64,000 bases of DNA from Shewanella sp. (GCA_028223395.1 JAOIUG010000002.1:17640-81639), one strand, 5' to 3'; positions 55,540-63,975 are shown, counted from the first letter of the stretch. Notes: generated by a model not told the origin, from the letters alone. Numbers and translations: made by a program.

Positions 55540-55776
55540 TTAGCGAGTTGATCCAGAATAAAAAGGCACTTTATAAGTGCCTTTTTTGCTGTTATCAGCC
55601 AGCTTATCAAAGGCTAGACATAACTCACTCATAGCTAACTCATAAAGAGCGGGCAGCCGGTTACCAACACTCGATCCATAAAAGCCAGCTAATAGCTCAG
55701 CAGTGCCAGCTGTCAATTTCAATTCTTTCAGCCGTCTTGCTGAGCCGCGCCCATTTTGCCGATTAAACTTTGTCAT
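55540..55776 (-). CDS. Hypothetical protein overlapping the prmC terminator
   Basis: A 78-aa reading frame I do not recognise: a basic N-terminus (MTKFNRQNGRGSARRLKELK) followed by a predicted helical region with LYELAMSELCLAFDKLAD. Codon use looks ordinary for this genome, and the frame is open to the end, but the ribosome site is weak. Its last codons are the same DNA as the hairpin at 55560-55586, which also serves as terminator for prmC. It could be a real small gene that grew into the terminator, or a chance frame. Confidence 0.35.
   Translation of the reverse strand: MTKFNRQNGRGSARRLKELKLTAGTAELLAGFYGSSVGNRLPALYELAMSELCLAFDKLADNSKKGTYKVPFYSGSTR
55560..55586 (+). terminator. Terminator after prmC
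   Basis: AAAAGGCACTT pairs with AAGTGCCTTTT around a short ATA-type loop, followed by T6. It lies inside the 3' end of the frame on the other strand. Confidence 0.8.
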
Positions 55777-56044
55777 TTTATCTGCTCGGGATTGAACACA
55801 TCTTTGCTATTATCGGTAATAAATCGATTCATCGCGATAGCATGTTGAGTGCTGTAGTGCTGAAACAGTATGCATTCAGTGCGGATGCGACAGACCACTA
55901 TTTAGACGATAAATGCCGACGAAGAACATTATTTCTCCATACCAGCTGGCGCGCCAATATATTTTTATCAAGTGATGAACTAAACCTGCTAAAACTCGGT
56001 CTTATGCTTTAATTGCAGCTTAATGCCGCTTACCAATAATATAC

Positions 56045-56437
56045 TTGGAGCACGTTATCCGCCTTTTTTGCAAAACAACGAACACTAGAGCGTTAATCGT
56101 CATGCTTTTTACCGTGCTGGTGATCTTGTGTTTGATGCTAAACAGCGAGGTATTGCGCAGTGTTAGTCAGCTTATTAGCAAAGAAATACCGCTATTAAAT
56201 TTCCAGACTCACACAGAGCTTCAGTCCTTAAAGGAATTAAGCATACCCTCGTGTGAGCTGTCTGAAAAATCACTCAGGGTTTGTATGGACCAACCCAATT
56301 TAAATCTCGTACTGTTACTGCTATTTTTTACGCCGATGTTACCGATTGCTTTTCGTCAACTATCTCGCATGTTTGACTTCCCCGTCTTGCCAAAGCCCAG
56401 GCGAATACATCTGCGTTTTTGTCGTTTTCAACAATAA
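56045..56437 (+). CDS. Hypothetical two-segment membrane protein
   Basis: A 130-aa product I cannot assign. Two hydrophobic segments are clear, at about residues 17-35 (LIVMLFTVLVILCLML) and 88-105 (LNLVLLLLFFTPMLPIAF); between them lies a periplasmic-size loop with two Cys (CEL... VCMD) and the C-terminus is basic. The apparent start is TTG at 56045, with no strong ribosome site; an ATG lies at residue 20. It precedes the thiol-redox gene scsB by 104 bp and has a Cys pair in the predicted periplasmic loop, so a link with thiol chemistry is possible but unsupported. Confidence 0.5.
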   Translation: MEHVIRLFCKTTNTRALIVMLFTVLVILCLMLNSEVLRSVSQLISKEIPLLNFQTHTELQSLKELSIPSCELSEKSLRVCMDQPNLNLVLLLLFFTPMLPIAFRQLSRMFDFPVLPKPRRIHLRFCRFQQ

Positions 56438-56541
56438 CCTCGCTTATGTATATAACGCTAGATACTTATCGTTAACTTGAGCTGTTCTGCGAGGGAGTAA
56501 CGCTTTTTAGCCCCAAGTTCTATATTGCTGCGGAGACGAAA

Positions 56542-58599
56542 TTGAAAATCATTAAACACTGTTTGCTTATACTGAGCTTGCTATTGTCTAGCTCTGCTTT
56601 GGCCCAATCGACTGGCTGGATTGAGAATCCAAACCACCCACCAGTAACAGCCAAATTTATGCTCACTGGCGAGCTTGATGCCGCCAATCAAACATTACCA
56701 GCAGTGTTAGAAGTTAAACTCGATGGTGACTGGAAAACCTACTGGCGTAGCCCGGGAGAGGCCGGCGTTGCGCCCAGTATAAAATGGGATAAATCAGGTA
56801 ATCTTGCCGATGTCAGTTGGGATTGGCCTGCGCCAGATACCTTTTCGCTGCTAGGCTTGCAGACATTTGGTTATAAGCATGATGTGGTTTTCCCGATGCT
56901 GGTGAAGGTTAAAGATATTAATCAGCCATTAAAGCTTAAAGGGCTACTGACTTTATCTAGTTGTACCAATATCTGTGTGTTAACCGATTACGATATCAAT
57001 CTCGATATTGACCTTAAAACCATGACTGCAGATCCTGGAGCGATGTTTGCTTATAACAAGGCCAAAGTTAGCGTTCCACAACGTAAAGTATCGGCTGACA
57101 TTAACCTCGGTTGGGATAATGCCAAGCAGCAACTACAAGTGCGACTTAATGAGGGCAACTGGCACTATCCACAAGTGATTATTGATGGAGAGCCTGATGT
57201 CAGTTTTAAGCTTAAGCGTATTGAGACAAACAAAGATGAGCAAGGCAATAAACAGCTTAACGCTGTATTTGATGGTAAAAGCTGGTTAGGTGAAACTGAT
57301 GTTATCGGTAAAAACTTAAATGTGACCGTCATTGAAGCTGACAACGCCATTGAATATCGCTCTGTTGTGACAGCAACCGATATTGTCAGCAGCCGCTCGC
57401 CACTATGGGCCATGATGCTGATAGCTTTACTCGGCGGGTTAATTCTCAACGTAATGCCTTGTGTGTTACCTGTTTTAGGCATGAAATTAAGTACAGTCGT
57501 GGCAGCGCCAGAACTGAATAAAGCGCAAGTAAGACAGCAGTTTTTAGCCTCTGCATTAGGGATCTTGGTTTCATTTTGGTTATTGGCGGCGTTCATAATG
57601 AGCCTTAAGCTCACAGGCCAAGCCATTGGCTGGGGCGTACAGTTCCAGAACCCTTGGTTTATCGGCTTTATGGCGATAGTGACATCGGTGTTTGCGTTAA
57701 ACATGTTAGGTGCGTTTGAGATAAACCTGCCTGCCAGTTTGCAAACTAAACTTGCGATCAGCGGCGGCAACGACACCCGTGGTCACTTCTTACAAGGGAT
57801 GTTTGCCACACTATTAGCGACGCCTTGTAGTGCACCGTTTTTAGGCACCGCTGTGGCCTTTGCAATGGGGGCTGACACACTAACTCTGTTTGTGATTTTT
57901 ACTGCTTTAGCGGTTGGAATGGCGCTGCCATGGTTGCTGGTGGCGACTGCTCCTCAGTTAGCAAGCTATCTTCCAAAACCGGGACGCTGGATGAATATCG
58001 TCAAAGTGATCTTCGCCGGTATGTTACTGCTTACTAGCCTATGGCTCATCAGTTTATTAGCCAATTTTGTCGCGGCAGGTACGCTCTGGGTAGTGGCTGG
58101 GCTACTGATCTTGCTGTTTGTTGTTTTTATGGCAAAAGTACATGGCTTTGCTGCTGTTATCGCCACCATAAGTATTAGCATTGTACTCAGTGCTGTAACC
58201 GCATTTGCGACTTCAGATAGATGGGCTAGCCCGCTACCAACGGATCTTAAATGGACACCATTGCAGCAAACTGACATTCAGGCTCGCGTCGCTAAAGGAC
58301 AAACCGTGTTTGTTGATGTGACTGCGGATTGGTGCATTACCTGTAAAGCCAACAAAGTCGGTGTCATCTTACAAGATCCAGTGTACAGCCGCTTAAAGCA
58401 AGCTGATATCGATCTTGTCATCGGTGACTGGACTACACCCTCTGCAGCGATAACTGATTATTTGCAAAGTCACCATCGCTTTGGAGTGCCGTTTAATGTG
58501 GTTTATGGGCCAAATGCGCCTGATGGGATTGAATTGCCGGTCATCTTGACATCAAAACAAGTGATGGATGCAATCAATCAAGCGTCAGCTCAATTGTAA
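56542..58599 (+). CDS. DsbD-family thiol:disulfide interchange protein, ScsB-like
   Basis: A 685-aa inner-membrane electron carrier. Signal peptide (ending ALA, about residue 21), a large periplasmic N-terminal domain of the ScsB type with SSCTNICV near 140, eight hydrophobic segments (about 290-560) with the conserved NVMPCVLPVLGMK and ATPCSAPFLGT cysteines, and a C-terminal thioredoxin domain with DWCITC near 598. It would pass electrons from cytoplasmic thioredoxin to periplasmic partners, related to copper and oxidative tolerance in the Scs system. The start is TTG at 56542 with CGGAG 7 nt upstream. ScsC, the usual substrate, is missing; ScsD-like protein follows. Confidence 0.9.
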   Translation: MKIIKHCLLILSLLLSSSALAQSTGWIENPNHPPVTAKFMLTGELDAANQTLPAVLEVKLDGDWKTYWRSPGEAGVAPSIKWDKSGNLADVSWDWPAPDTFSLLGLQTFGYKHDVVFPMLVKVKDINQPLKLKGLLTLSSCTNICVLTDYDINLDIDLKTMTADPGAMFAYNKAKVSVPQRKVSADINLGWDNAKQQLQVRLNEGNWHYPQVIIDGEPDVSFKLKRIETNKDEQGNKQLNAVFDGKSWLGETDVIGKNLNVTVIEADNAIEYRSVVTATDIVSSRSPLWAMMLIALLGGLILNVMPCVLPVLGMKLSTVVAAPELNKAQVRQQFLASALGILVSFWLLAAFIMSLKLTGQAIGWGVQFQNPWFIGFMAIVTSVFALNMLGAFEINLPASLQTKLAISGGNDTRGHFLQGMFATLLATPCSAPFLGTAVAFAMGADTLTLFVIFTALAVGMALPWLLVATAPQLASYLPKPGRWMNIVKVIFAGMLLLTSLWLISLLANFVAAGTLWVVAGLLILLFVVFMAKVHGFAAVIATISISIVLSAVTAFATSDRWASPLPTDLKWTPLQQTDIQARVAKGQTVFVDVTADWCITCKANKVGVILQDPVYSRLKQADIDLVIGDWTTPSAAITDYLQSHHRFGVPFNVVYGPNAPDGIELPVILTSKQVMDAINQASAQL

Positions 58600-58735
58600 T
58601 GGATTTGCTTAAAGCGCTTATTCGCTAGCAGCGACATTAATGAGTGCCCTGTTATTGAAGGCATTAGTTATTGTGGGATGAGTCCCATTTTAATCGTTTG
58701 AAAAGCCGCTTTGAGTGCGCTAAAGGAGTAAGAGT

Positions 58736-59260
58736 GTGGATAAAAAAGTACCTTCAAAGCCAATGCTAGCCAGAATGTTAAACTGGGCAAAACAACTGAT
58801 GCAGATGTTAGTGGTATTCACTTTGTTTTCAGTTGCGCTTGATCTGTGGCGTAGTCGAGACATCCCAACTGACAATCTGCCAGACTTACAAGCTGTCACG
58901 CTCAATGGCAATAGCGTTGATATTCTCGCGATGAGCTATCAAGAGCCTGTGTTGGTTTATTTTTGGGGAACATGGTGCCCTGTATGCAGCTTTGTTAGTC
59001 CATCGGTGGATATCATGGCAAGCCAATACTCGGTGGTTACTGTGGCGATGCACTCCGGTGCAAATGAAAAACTGAGTCAATATTTGAAGCACAAGCAGTA
59101 TGACTTTGCAGTGATTAACGATGAGAAAGGGCAACTGTCGCATCATTGGTCAGTTAACGTGACGCCAACATTGATGGTGATTAAAAATGGCCAACTGCAA
59201 TTCTATACCAGCGGCTTTACTAGCTTGCCGGGGATGTGGTGGCGGATGTTACTAGCTTAA
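58736..59260 (+). CDS. Membrane-anchored thioredoxin-like protein, ScsD-like
   Basis: A 174-aa periplasmic thioredoxin-fold protein tethered by an N-terminal anchor (about residues 20-40). The redox motif is WCPVC in FWGTWCPVCSFVSP near residue 80, and the cis-Pro is in VNVTPTLMVIKNG near 140. The start is GTG 58736 with AAAGGAG upstream. It follows the ScsB-like gene by 136 bp and ends at a hairpin, so the two are likely one unit: ScsB supplies electrons, ScsD delivers them to a target such as a cytochrome maturation or copper-handling protein. The target is unknown. Confidence 0.88.
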   Translation: MDKKVPSKPMLARMLNWAKQLMQMLVVFTLFSVALDLWRSRDIPTDNLPDLQAVTLNGNSVDILAMSYQEPVLVYFWGTWCPVCSFVSPSVDIMASQYSVVTVAMHSGANEKLSQYLKHKQYDFAVINDEKGQLSHHWSVNVTPTLMVIKNGQLQFYTSGFTSLPGMWWRMLLA

Positions 59261-59278
59261 GTCGAATATATGTTAACG

Positions 59279-59307
59279 AAAAGGTAACCGAATGGGTTAC
59301 CTTTTCA
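59279..59307 (+). terminator. Terminator after scsD-like gene
   Basis: AAAAGGTAACC pairs with GGTTACCTTTT around a short loop, about 20 bp after the stop. Confidence 0.8.
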
Positions 59308-59421
59308 TTTTAGTGGCGTGGCTAAACTCAAGGCTATTTTATCTGAGATTGCAAAAAACTTCTCTCTGGCTGGTGTTCTATACTGGTAAACACAATTGTG
59401 TTTACCCTGCTGGAGCTTGTT

Positions 59422-59631
59422 ATGAGTCATACTTACAAGATTATTGAGCTTACTGGTTCTTCGCCTATTAGCTCTGATGAAGCGATTAAAAATGCTATCG
59501 CTGCCGCCAATGAATCACTGCAGCATTTAAGGTGGTTTCAGGTAACCGACACTCGAGGGCATTTAGAAGAGGGAATGATTGCTCATTGGCAGGTAACAGT
59601 AAAAGTGGGCTTTACACTCAATCCTAAATAA
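59422..59631 (+). CDS. Dodecin, flavin-binding protein
   Basis: A 69-aa protein that assembles into a hollow dodecamer storing or buffering flavin. [15 protein letters not shown] opens it, followed by the [13 protein letters not shown] helix, the stacking Trp in LRWFQV and the Gln in [11 protein letters not shown] chose ATG 59422, with TGGAG upstream, as this gives the family length; a longer frame is rejected. Monocistronic. RibF, which makes FAD, is elsewhere in the window; there is no direct link. Confidence 0.93.
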   Translation: MSHTYKIIELTGSSPISSDEAIKNAIAAANESLQHLRWFQVTDTRGHLEEGMIAHWQVTVKVGFTLNPK

Positions 59632-59670
59632 TCGTTTTGCTAAATCGATTAACAATAAGGTTAAAATGGC

Positions 59671-60870
59671 TTAGGCGTCACGTGCTAAGCCCTTTTCTAC
59701 AGTGCGGATCACTCGCTGAGTTTTACGGCTAAGCTCGGCTTGTTTAGCGTGTTGTTGTTCAAGTGCCCAGTCGATATGTTCAATCACCATCTCGTCAACT
59801 TCATCAGAGTGCTTTCTAGATTCTAGCGCTGCAATAATCGACGTGTTTGTTGGGGCATTTCCAAGGGCTATAGCGATATTGCGTAACCAGCGTTTGTGGC
59901 CAATACGGCGAATAGCACTGCCTTCAGTCAATTTCAAGAACTCCTTTTCACTCCATGCGAATAAAGACAGCAACTTGGGTTGCAGTAATGGCTCGCGGGT
60001 ATGAAAGTCATCCTCATGAGTGATAGGCGCTTGGCTATTAACCGGGCAAACCAGTTGGCAGTCATCACAGCCATAGATGCGGTTGCCAATTGCTTGGCGA
60101 AACTCAACAGGAATGGCGCCTTGAAGTTCAATCGTAAGGTAAGAGATACAGCGACGCCCATCGACAACATAAGGCTCGACAATCGCATTGGTAGGGCAAG
60201 ATTTGATGCAGGCAACACAGGTATTGCAATCTGCTTTAACAGGCACATCAACAGGCAGAGGGAGATCGATCAATAGCTCCCCTAAAAAAAACCAACTACC
60301 GGCATCCGCATTAAGCAATAAGCTGTGCTTTCCGGTCCAACCAAGCCCGGCTTTATCAGCTAGAGGTCGCTCTAACACGGGAGCGGAGTCAACAAAAGGA
60401 CGCGAATGAGGTTGGCTAAAGCCTAATTCTTTTAATTCGGCTTCTATTTTATCACCTAATTTCTTTAGGCGATTACGGATCATCTTATGATAATCTCGCC
60501 CACCCGCATAACGTGAAATATACGCTAAATTAGGATCTTTTAAGTTAGTTGCAAAGCCGGCATTAGGAGGCAGATAATTCATTCTGGCGCAGATCACGCG
60601 CTGCGTTCCCGGAAGCAGCTCTTCAGGTCTGGCGCGCATCATGCCGTGGTTAGCCATGTAACTCATCTCACCGTGATAATTATTATCTAACCACTGCTGT
60701 AACTTAGGCTCCTCAGCGGTGAGATCTGTGTCGCAAATGCCAATTTGCGCAAAGCCAAGCGCTTGCCCCCAAATTTTTATTTGCTCAGCCAGTTGACGTA
60801 GTGTTGCGGGCGATAACTGGGTTATAGGAACAAGCTCTGAATTGGGCATAGATCTACAAGCATTAGACAT
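59671..60870 (-). CDS. queG: Epoxyqueuosine reductase
   Basis: Cobalamin- and iron-sulfur-dependent enzyme for the last step of queuosine synthesis in tRNA wobble position 34. The 399-aa product has two ferredoxin-type clusters (CNTCVACIKSCP and YGCDDCQLVCPVN, near residues 210-265) and a C-terminal HEAT-like region (RHKRWLRNIAIALGN near 330). No strong ribosome site precedes either ATG 60870 or ATG 60849; I kept the longer frame, with the N-terminus uncertain by seven residues. It is not next to nnrD/tsaE, its common neighbours. Confidence 0.93.
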   Translation of the reverse strand: MSNACRSMPNSELVPITQLSPATLRQLAEQIKIWGQALGFAQIGICDTDLTAEEPKLQQWLDNNYHGEMSYMANHGMMRARPEELLPGTQRVICARMNYLPPNAGFATNLKDPNLAYISRYAGGRDYHKMIRNRLKKLGDKIEAELKELGFSQPHSRPFVDSAPVLERPLADKAGLGWTGKHSLLLNADAGSWFFLGELLIDLPLPVDVPVKADCNTCVACIKSCPTNAIVEPYVVDGRRCISYLTIELQGAIPVEFRQAIGNRIYGCDDCQLVCPVNSQAPITHEDDFHTREPLLQPKLLSLFAWSEKEFLKLTEGSAIRRIGHKRWLRNIAIALGNAPTNTSIIAALESRKHSDEVDEMVIEHIDWALEQQHAKQAELSRKTQRVIRTVEKGLARDA

Positions 60871-60950
60871 TGACCGCTAATAATAACAGTATTTGCAGCT
60901 GAGCTGTAATCTTCACCCGAAAAAGCAGGATGCCTGCTCTAATTTAGCTC

Positions 60951-60993
60951 GAGTTTAGTTTGAGTTTAGTTTGAGTTTAGTTTGAGTTTAGCT
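60951..60993 (+). repeat. Tandem repeat, 11-bp unit GAGTTTAGTTT
   Basis: Four head-to-tail units of GAGTTTAGTTT, three complete and one partial, between queG and the next gene, in the 295-bp gap that holds both divergent promoters. An imperfect further copy (AATTTAGCTC) precedes it. The unit length is close to one helical turn. Confidence 0.85.
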
Positions 60994-61164
60994 AACTTGT
61001 AACGGTTCAAGAAGAGCTTTTGTAGCGAACGCATGAGTGTTTATCCTAAAAATGATCCGTTTTGCTTTTCAGTGAACAGATCTGTATAACACCTGCTCAC
61101 TTGTAGTGTTAAATGAGCGCTCAGATGACTCTGGGCGTCGATAAATTGTAATTGAGAGCTAAAC

Positions 61165-61602
61165 ATGACAGAAATTAATGCAGATTACCGTGCTCGTGCA
61201 GAACTGGTGGCTTTAAATGTATGTAATACCGTTATGCCGATGGATCAGATCCCAGAAAATTTACTGGAAGCTTACGCTAATCTTTGTAATGAATTAATTG
61301 AAGATACCGATCTTAAATTCAATAGTGGTTGGGATGCATTACCTGCTAGCGCAAAAGCGTTGCTTCCAAAAGAAGATTTTCACGGTTTTTATATTGCCAA
61401 TGCATGGTTTCAGTTGAGTAGAGTCGCTCAGGACATTGCCGAGATGGCCGACACCGATGACGAAATCGCAGAGAAAGAGTACAACGGCATTTTCACTCGT
61501 CTATCAGATGCATCATTAAAAGAGAGTGTTCGAAAGCTTAAGAAGTCGCGTACCGACCGTTCAATGCTTAATAGTATTAAAGCGGTAATTGAAGGTAAGT
61601 AA
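61165..61602 (+). CDS. Conserved gammaproteobacterial protein of unknown function
   Basis: A 145-aa soluble, acidic, mostly helical protein. It resembles a small family of unknown function in Shewanella and Vibrio (possibly DUF3069; from memory, not a search). No catalytic motif is evident; NAWFQLSRVAQDIAEMADTDDE near 80-100 is the most distinctive stretch, and the C-terminus is basic (KLKKSRTDRS). The ATG is preceded by GAGAGC. It is monocistronic with a terminator and converges on the toxin module. Confidence 0.7.
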   Translation: MTEINADYRARAELVALNVCNTVMPMDQIPENLLEAYANLCNELIEDTDLKFNSGWDALPASAKALLPKEDFHGFYIANAWFQLSRVAQDIAEMADTDDEIAEKEYNGIFTRLSDASLKESVRKLKKSRTDRSMLNSIKAVIEGK

Positions 61603-61648
61603 ATGTTAATAGCAGAGTGTATCTCGCTGTAATCGATTAAAGCAAAAT

Positions 61649-61680
61649 AAAGGGGTATGCGTGAGCATAGCCCTTTTTTA
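61649..61680 (+). terminator. Terminator after the unknown gene
   Basis: AAAGGGGTATGC pairs with GCATAGCCCTTT (one mismatch) around GTGA and is followed by T. Confidence 0.8.
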
Positions 61681-61700
61681 TTGTCAGGGTTAGAAAGTAC

Positions 61701-61719
61701 TAGGGGCTGTTGATCTTTC
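61701..61719 (+). repeat. 19-bp repeat, copy 2
   Basis: TAGGGGCTGTTGATCTTTC, identical to 29801-29819 and in the same orientation. It lies 35 bp beyond the stop of the deaminase toxin module, exactly where an immunity gene would be expected to begin. Confidence 0.6.
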
Positions 61720-61753
61720 GAGCTTAGTTTCTGTTCGAATGATCCCAAAGGGC

Positions 61754-62467
61754 CTAATCAGGGAGCGAGGGCAGGCTATCTCTGTGGCTCTTAATAATAT
61801 CGCTGGTACCTAATGAGCTATCATTCAGCGCATCGCCATAGTTATCTCGGCAATGTTGACAGGGGCTCATAGTATTCACGAACCGACCTTTCTTGGTGTA
61901 CTTCCTTATGTAGGCGTGGGAAATGTTGACATTGCCCTGATGTAGCGAGGTTGAATCGCCAAGTTTTAAACGTAAATTGCTCACCGCCGCATCTTCTGCG
62001 CACATTAAATCGTTGGCTCGACCCCATGCGATGATCTTTTGACCCACCGCATGATCAAAGTAACAAGCAGCGGCCCATGGTCCACTGTGATCTCCTGTGG
62101 GCTTGCCATCTGCAAAGTGAGAAGGTTTATCTGCTAACAGGTACGCCACTCGTTCAAGCTCGTTACTGGGTAACGTATCGGTATATACTGCGCCAAGTGA
62201 CTGACTTTGTGCGGATATGAAATAGTGGTGGTTGTGGCTGACCATTAAGTCGCGGCATTGGTATTGCCCTTCAATCACTTTGATGTTGGTAACTTCAGCA
62301 GTATCGCCATTTTTTGCCAATATCGTTATGCCTGCTTTGAGCTCTTTGGCTTTTATCCAGCTTTGTGTGCTGAGAAAAAATGTATGCTCGGGGTTTACCA
62401 ACATTAAGGTTTTTATTTCACCAATTGAATATTCAATCTCAATCATATTTGCAGCAGATTTCCACAT
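61754..62467 (-). CDS. Orphan polymorphic-toxin module: partial HINT plus deaminase domain
   Basis: A 237-aa product resembling the C-terminal end of a much larger polymorphic toxin. Residues about 9-95 read as the second half of a HINT (intein-like) domain: NPEHTFFLST with H28, SWIKAKELKAG, and the closing HNHHYFIS near 78-84; the first half, with the catalytic Cys/Ser, is missing. Residues about 125-215 look like a zinc nucleotide/nucleic-acid deaminase toxin: CAE at 156-158 and PCQHC at 202-206 (two zinc Cys), close to YwqJ-type toxin deaminases. A stop codon sits two codons before the first ATG, and there is no good ribosome site. No secretion signal or immunity gene is visible. Family assignment rests on motif recognition; subfamily is uncertain. 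Confidence 0.72.
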   Translation of the reverse strand: MWKSAANMIEIEYSIGEIKTLMLVNPEHTFFLSTQSWIKAKELKAGITILAKNGDTAEVTNIKVIEGQYQCRDLMVSHNHHYFISAQSQSLGAVYTDTLPSNELERVAYLLADKPSHFADGKPTGDHSGPWAAACYFDHAVGQKIIAWGRANDLMCAEDAAVSNLRLKLGDSTSLHQGNVNISHAYIRKYTKKGRFVNTMSPCQHCRDNYGDALNDSSLGTSDIIKSHRDSLPSLPD

Positions 62468-62672
62468 TTTTGTTTAGTAGCTTGAGCTCGTTAATGTTTG
62501 CTCAGTATAACGTCTGAAACAGTAGCAATATAGCTTGGTAGGCGGATTCGGACGGAACAATTTGTAAGAGGTTGATTAGTTTCTTGGGAGGGCTCGAGTA
62601 TTAAACGTCTCTACTATTTATTGCTTTTGGTTTATCAATCATAGATTGAATTTAAAGCTTGTTACTGAAAAA

Positions 62673-62711
62673 CCAGCCTCATTGCCTTAACTAGACTGAA
62701 AATGAGGCCGG
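62673..62711 (-). terminator. Terminator after the lipoprotein gene
   Basis: On the - strand CCGGCCTCATT and AATGAGGCTGG pair around an 17-nt loop and are followed by T5, about 25 bp after the stop codon. Confidence 0.6.
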
Positions 62712-62734
62712 TAGCGACTTTACTTTCAGTGACT

Positions 62735-63427
62735 TCAAAGCGTTGTTGAAGTATCCGCAACTTTAGTTTGGCTCTTTTGTTGAATTTGAGCCTTTAATGC
62801 AGGATCAGAAAGGAGCTGCAATAACTGATCATGATAAGCGCGAAGAATGTTGTTTTGTGGAGACTCACTTCCTTGTTCTTCTATCACATCTCTTTCTTGA
62901 GTGCTTTTTTGATAGGTTAAGCCAGCGTTTTTATCAAATAAATAGGTATCAACATCAGTATCAAAATTAAAGGAAGATACCCAGTTTAAGTTGATGCTAA
63001 AAAACCATTCCTGTAAGTCGAGCACTAAAAGCTGTTGCGATTCTTGCTCTGTGAGCGTGTAGCTCGCAATAGTTTCAGTAGGCACGGTTTTAAAATCTAC
63101 AGGAGTCACCTGCCAACCTTTTTCAGTTAGGCCTTTTACAATTCTTTTTTGCAACCACTGAGTTAAGGTTAACTCTTTGTCACCTTTATCCGTTGCGAGT
63201 ATCTGCTCAACACTCCAGTCAACGGGGATCCCAAACGTTGCATGTGCACGGCCAACAAAGGTTTCTGGTTTACCTTCTTTCACCTTTTTTCGGTTATCAA
63301 TCACGCTAATTAGAATAGGTTGCTCGTTTTTATATTCTGGCGAGGGTGTCTGTTCGTGTAACGGAATTGGAGAAACACAGCCCGTTAAAATGAATATGGC
63401 AAATGCCATTGCAAAACCTTTGTACAT
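62735..63427 (-). CDS. Lipoprotein of unknown function
   Basis: A 230-aa product with a clear lipobox LTGC (Cys at residue 17), so a membrane-anchored lipoprotein. The rest is a soluble domain with alternating strands and a helix (LTLTQWLQKRIVKGLTEKGW near 85-105), LLVLDLQEWFFSINLNW near 130-150, and a C-terminal helical tail rich in Gln (LLQLLSDPALKAQIQQKSQ). The overall layout, a DNR-type strand near the start and a late helix-strand, is like YajG-type or CsgG-related lipoproteins, but I cannot assign it. The ATG lies 8-9 nt after AAGGACTT. Transcribed alone. Confidence 0.75.
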   Translation of the reverse strand: MYKGFAMAFAIFILTGCVSPIPLHEQTPSPEYKNEQPILISVIDNRKKVKEGKPETFVGRAHATFGIPVDWSVEQILATDKGDKELTLTQWLQKRIVKGLTEKGWQVTPVDFKTVPTETIASYTLTEQESQQLLVLDLQEWFFSINLNWVSSFNFDTDVDTYLFDKNAGLTYQKSTQERDVIEEQGSESPQNNILRAYHDQLLQLLSDPALKAQIQQKSQTKVADTSTTL

Positions 63428-63689
63428 AGTAAGTCCTTTCTATCTCAATAATCATATAGTCAGCCATTGTTAATCAGTAACATAGCAACATTCATGTTGG
63501 CAGGCAATGCTGAGCCTCGACTAAAGCTTGAACTTGAGAAGTGCTAGATAAGAAAACGCTGATAAACGTTAAATGTTGAGTAAAAACATCGGTATTGTTG
63601 GGGGTGTTGATGAAGTAGTAGGCGCGGAATTGGATAATAGCTGCTTGGGCTGCTCACCTTTAAGTGCGGCTTGGACTCTTAATGTGAGG

Positions 63690-63975
63690 CTAGTGAAGTG
63701 GCATAGTGAAGTCTGATTGCTTTGGTGTATCAGCCATCTTAGCTCGAATAGGATTGAGCTCAGCGTAAGTCATACAAGCAAGGACTGCGGCTTCATCAAG
63801 TAACGCTTGCGACTTCAAAGTGTGATGGTCGTAATTCTTACCCGTGAATTTATCACCACACACTTTTTATTTCGATAGCGTGCGCGCCGAACAACACGGC
63901 TGCGGCAGTGATAATAGGGCCTTCTTACCAAATAAAGATCTCGATGCTAATGAGGGGTCGTCTAGGACGTGGCAT
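63690..63975 (-). pseudogene. Collapsed REP-associated (Y1) transposase
   Basis: Reading the - strand from ATG 63975, just after a full AAGGAGG site, the product begins MPRPRRPLISIEIFIW and stops; in another frame YHCRSRVVRRARYR continues, then [14 protein letters not shown] and directly [31 protein letters not shown], ending at TAG 63690. These pieces match the start (MPRxR...YYHCxSRCVRRAFLCG, TGxSYEHR) and end ([29 protein letters not shown]) of Y1-type REP-associated transposases common in Shewanella. The central part with the catalytic HUH and Tyr residues has been deleted and the frame is broken. The whole right edge from 63428 holds no intact gene. Confidence 0.75.

Noticed and set aside
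55770..56012. An 80-codon frame on the + strand starting with TTG
   Set aside because: It overlaps the start of the - strand frame, has no ribosome site, and its composition and sequence match nothing I know. The evidence is too thin to call it a gene, though it fills an otherwise empty gap.
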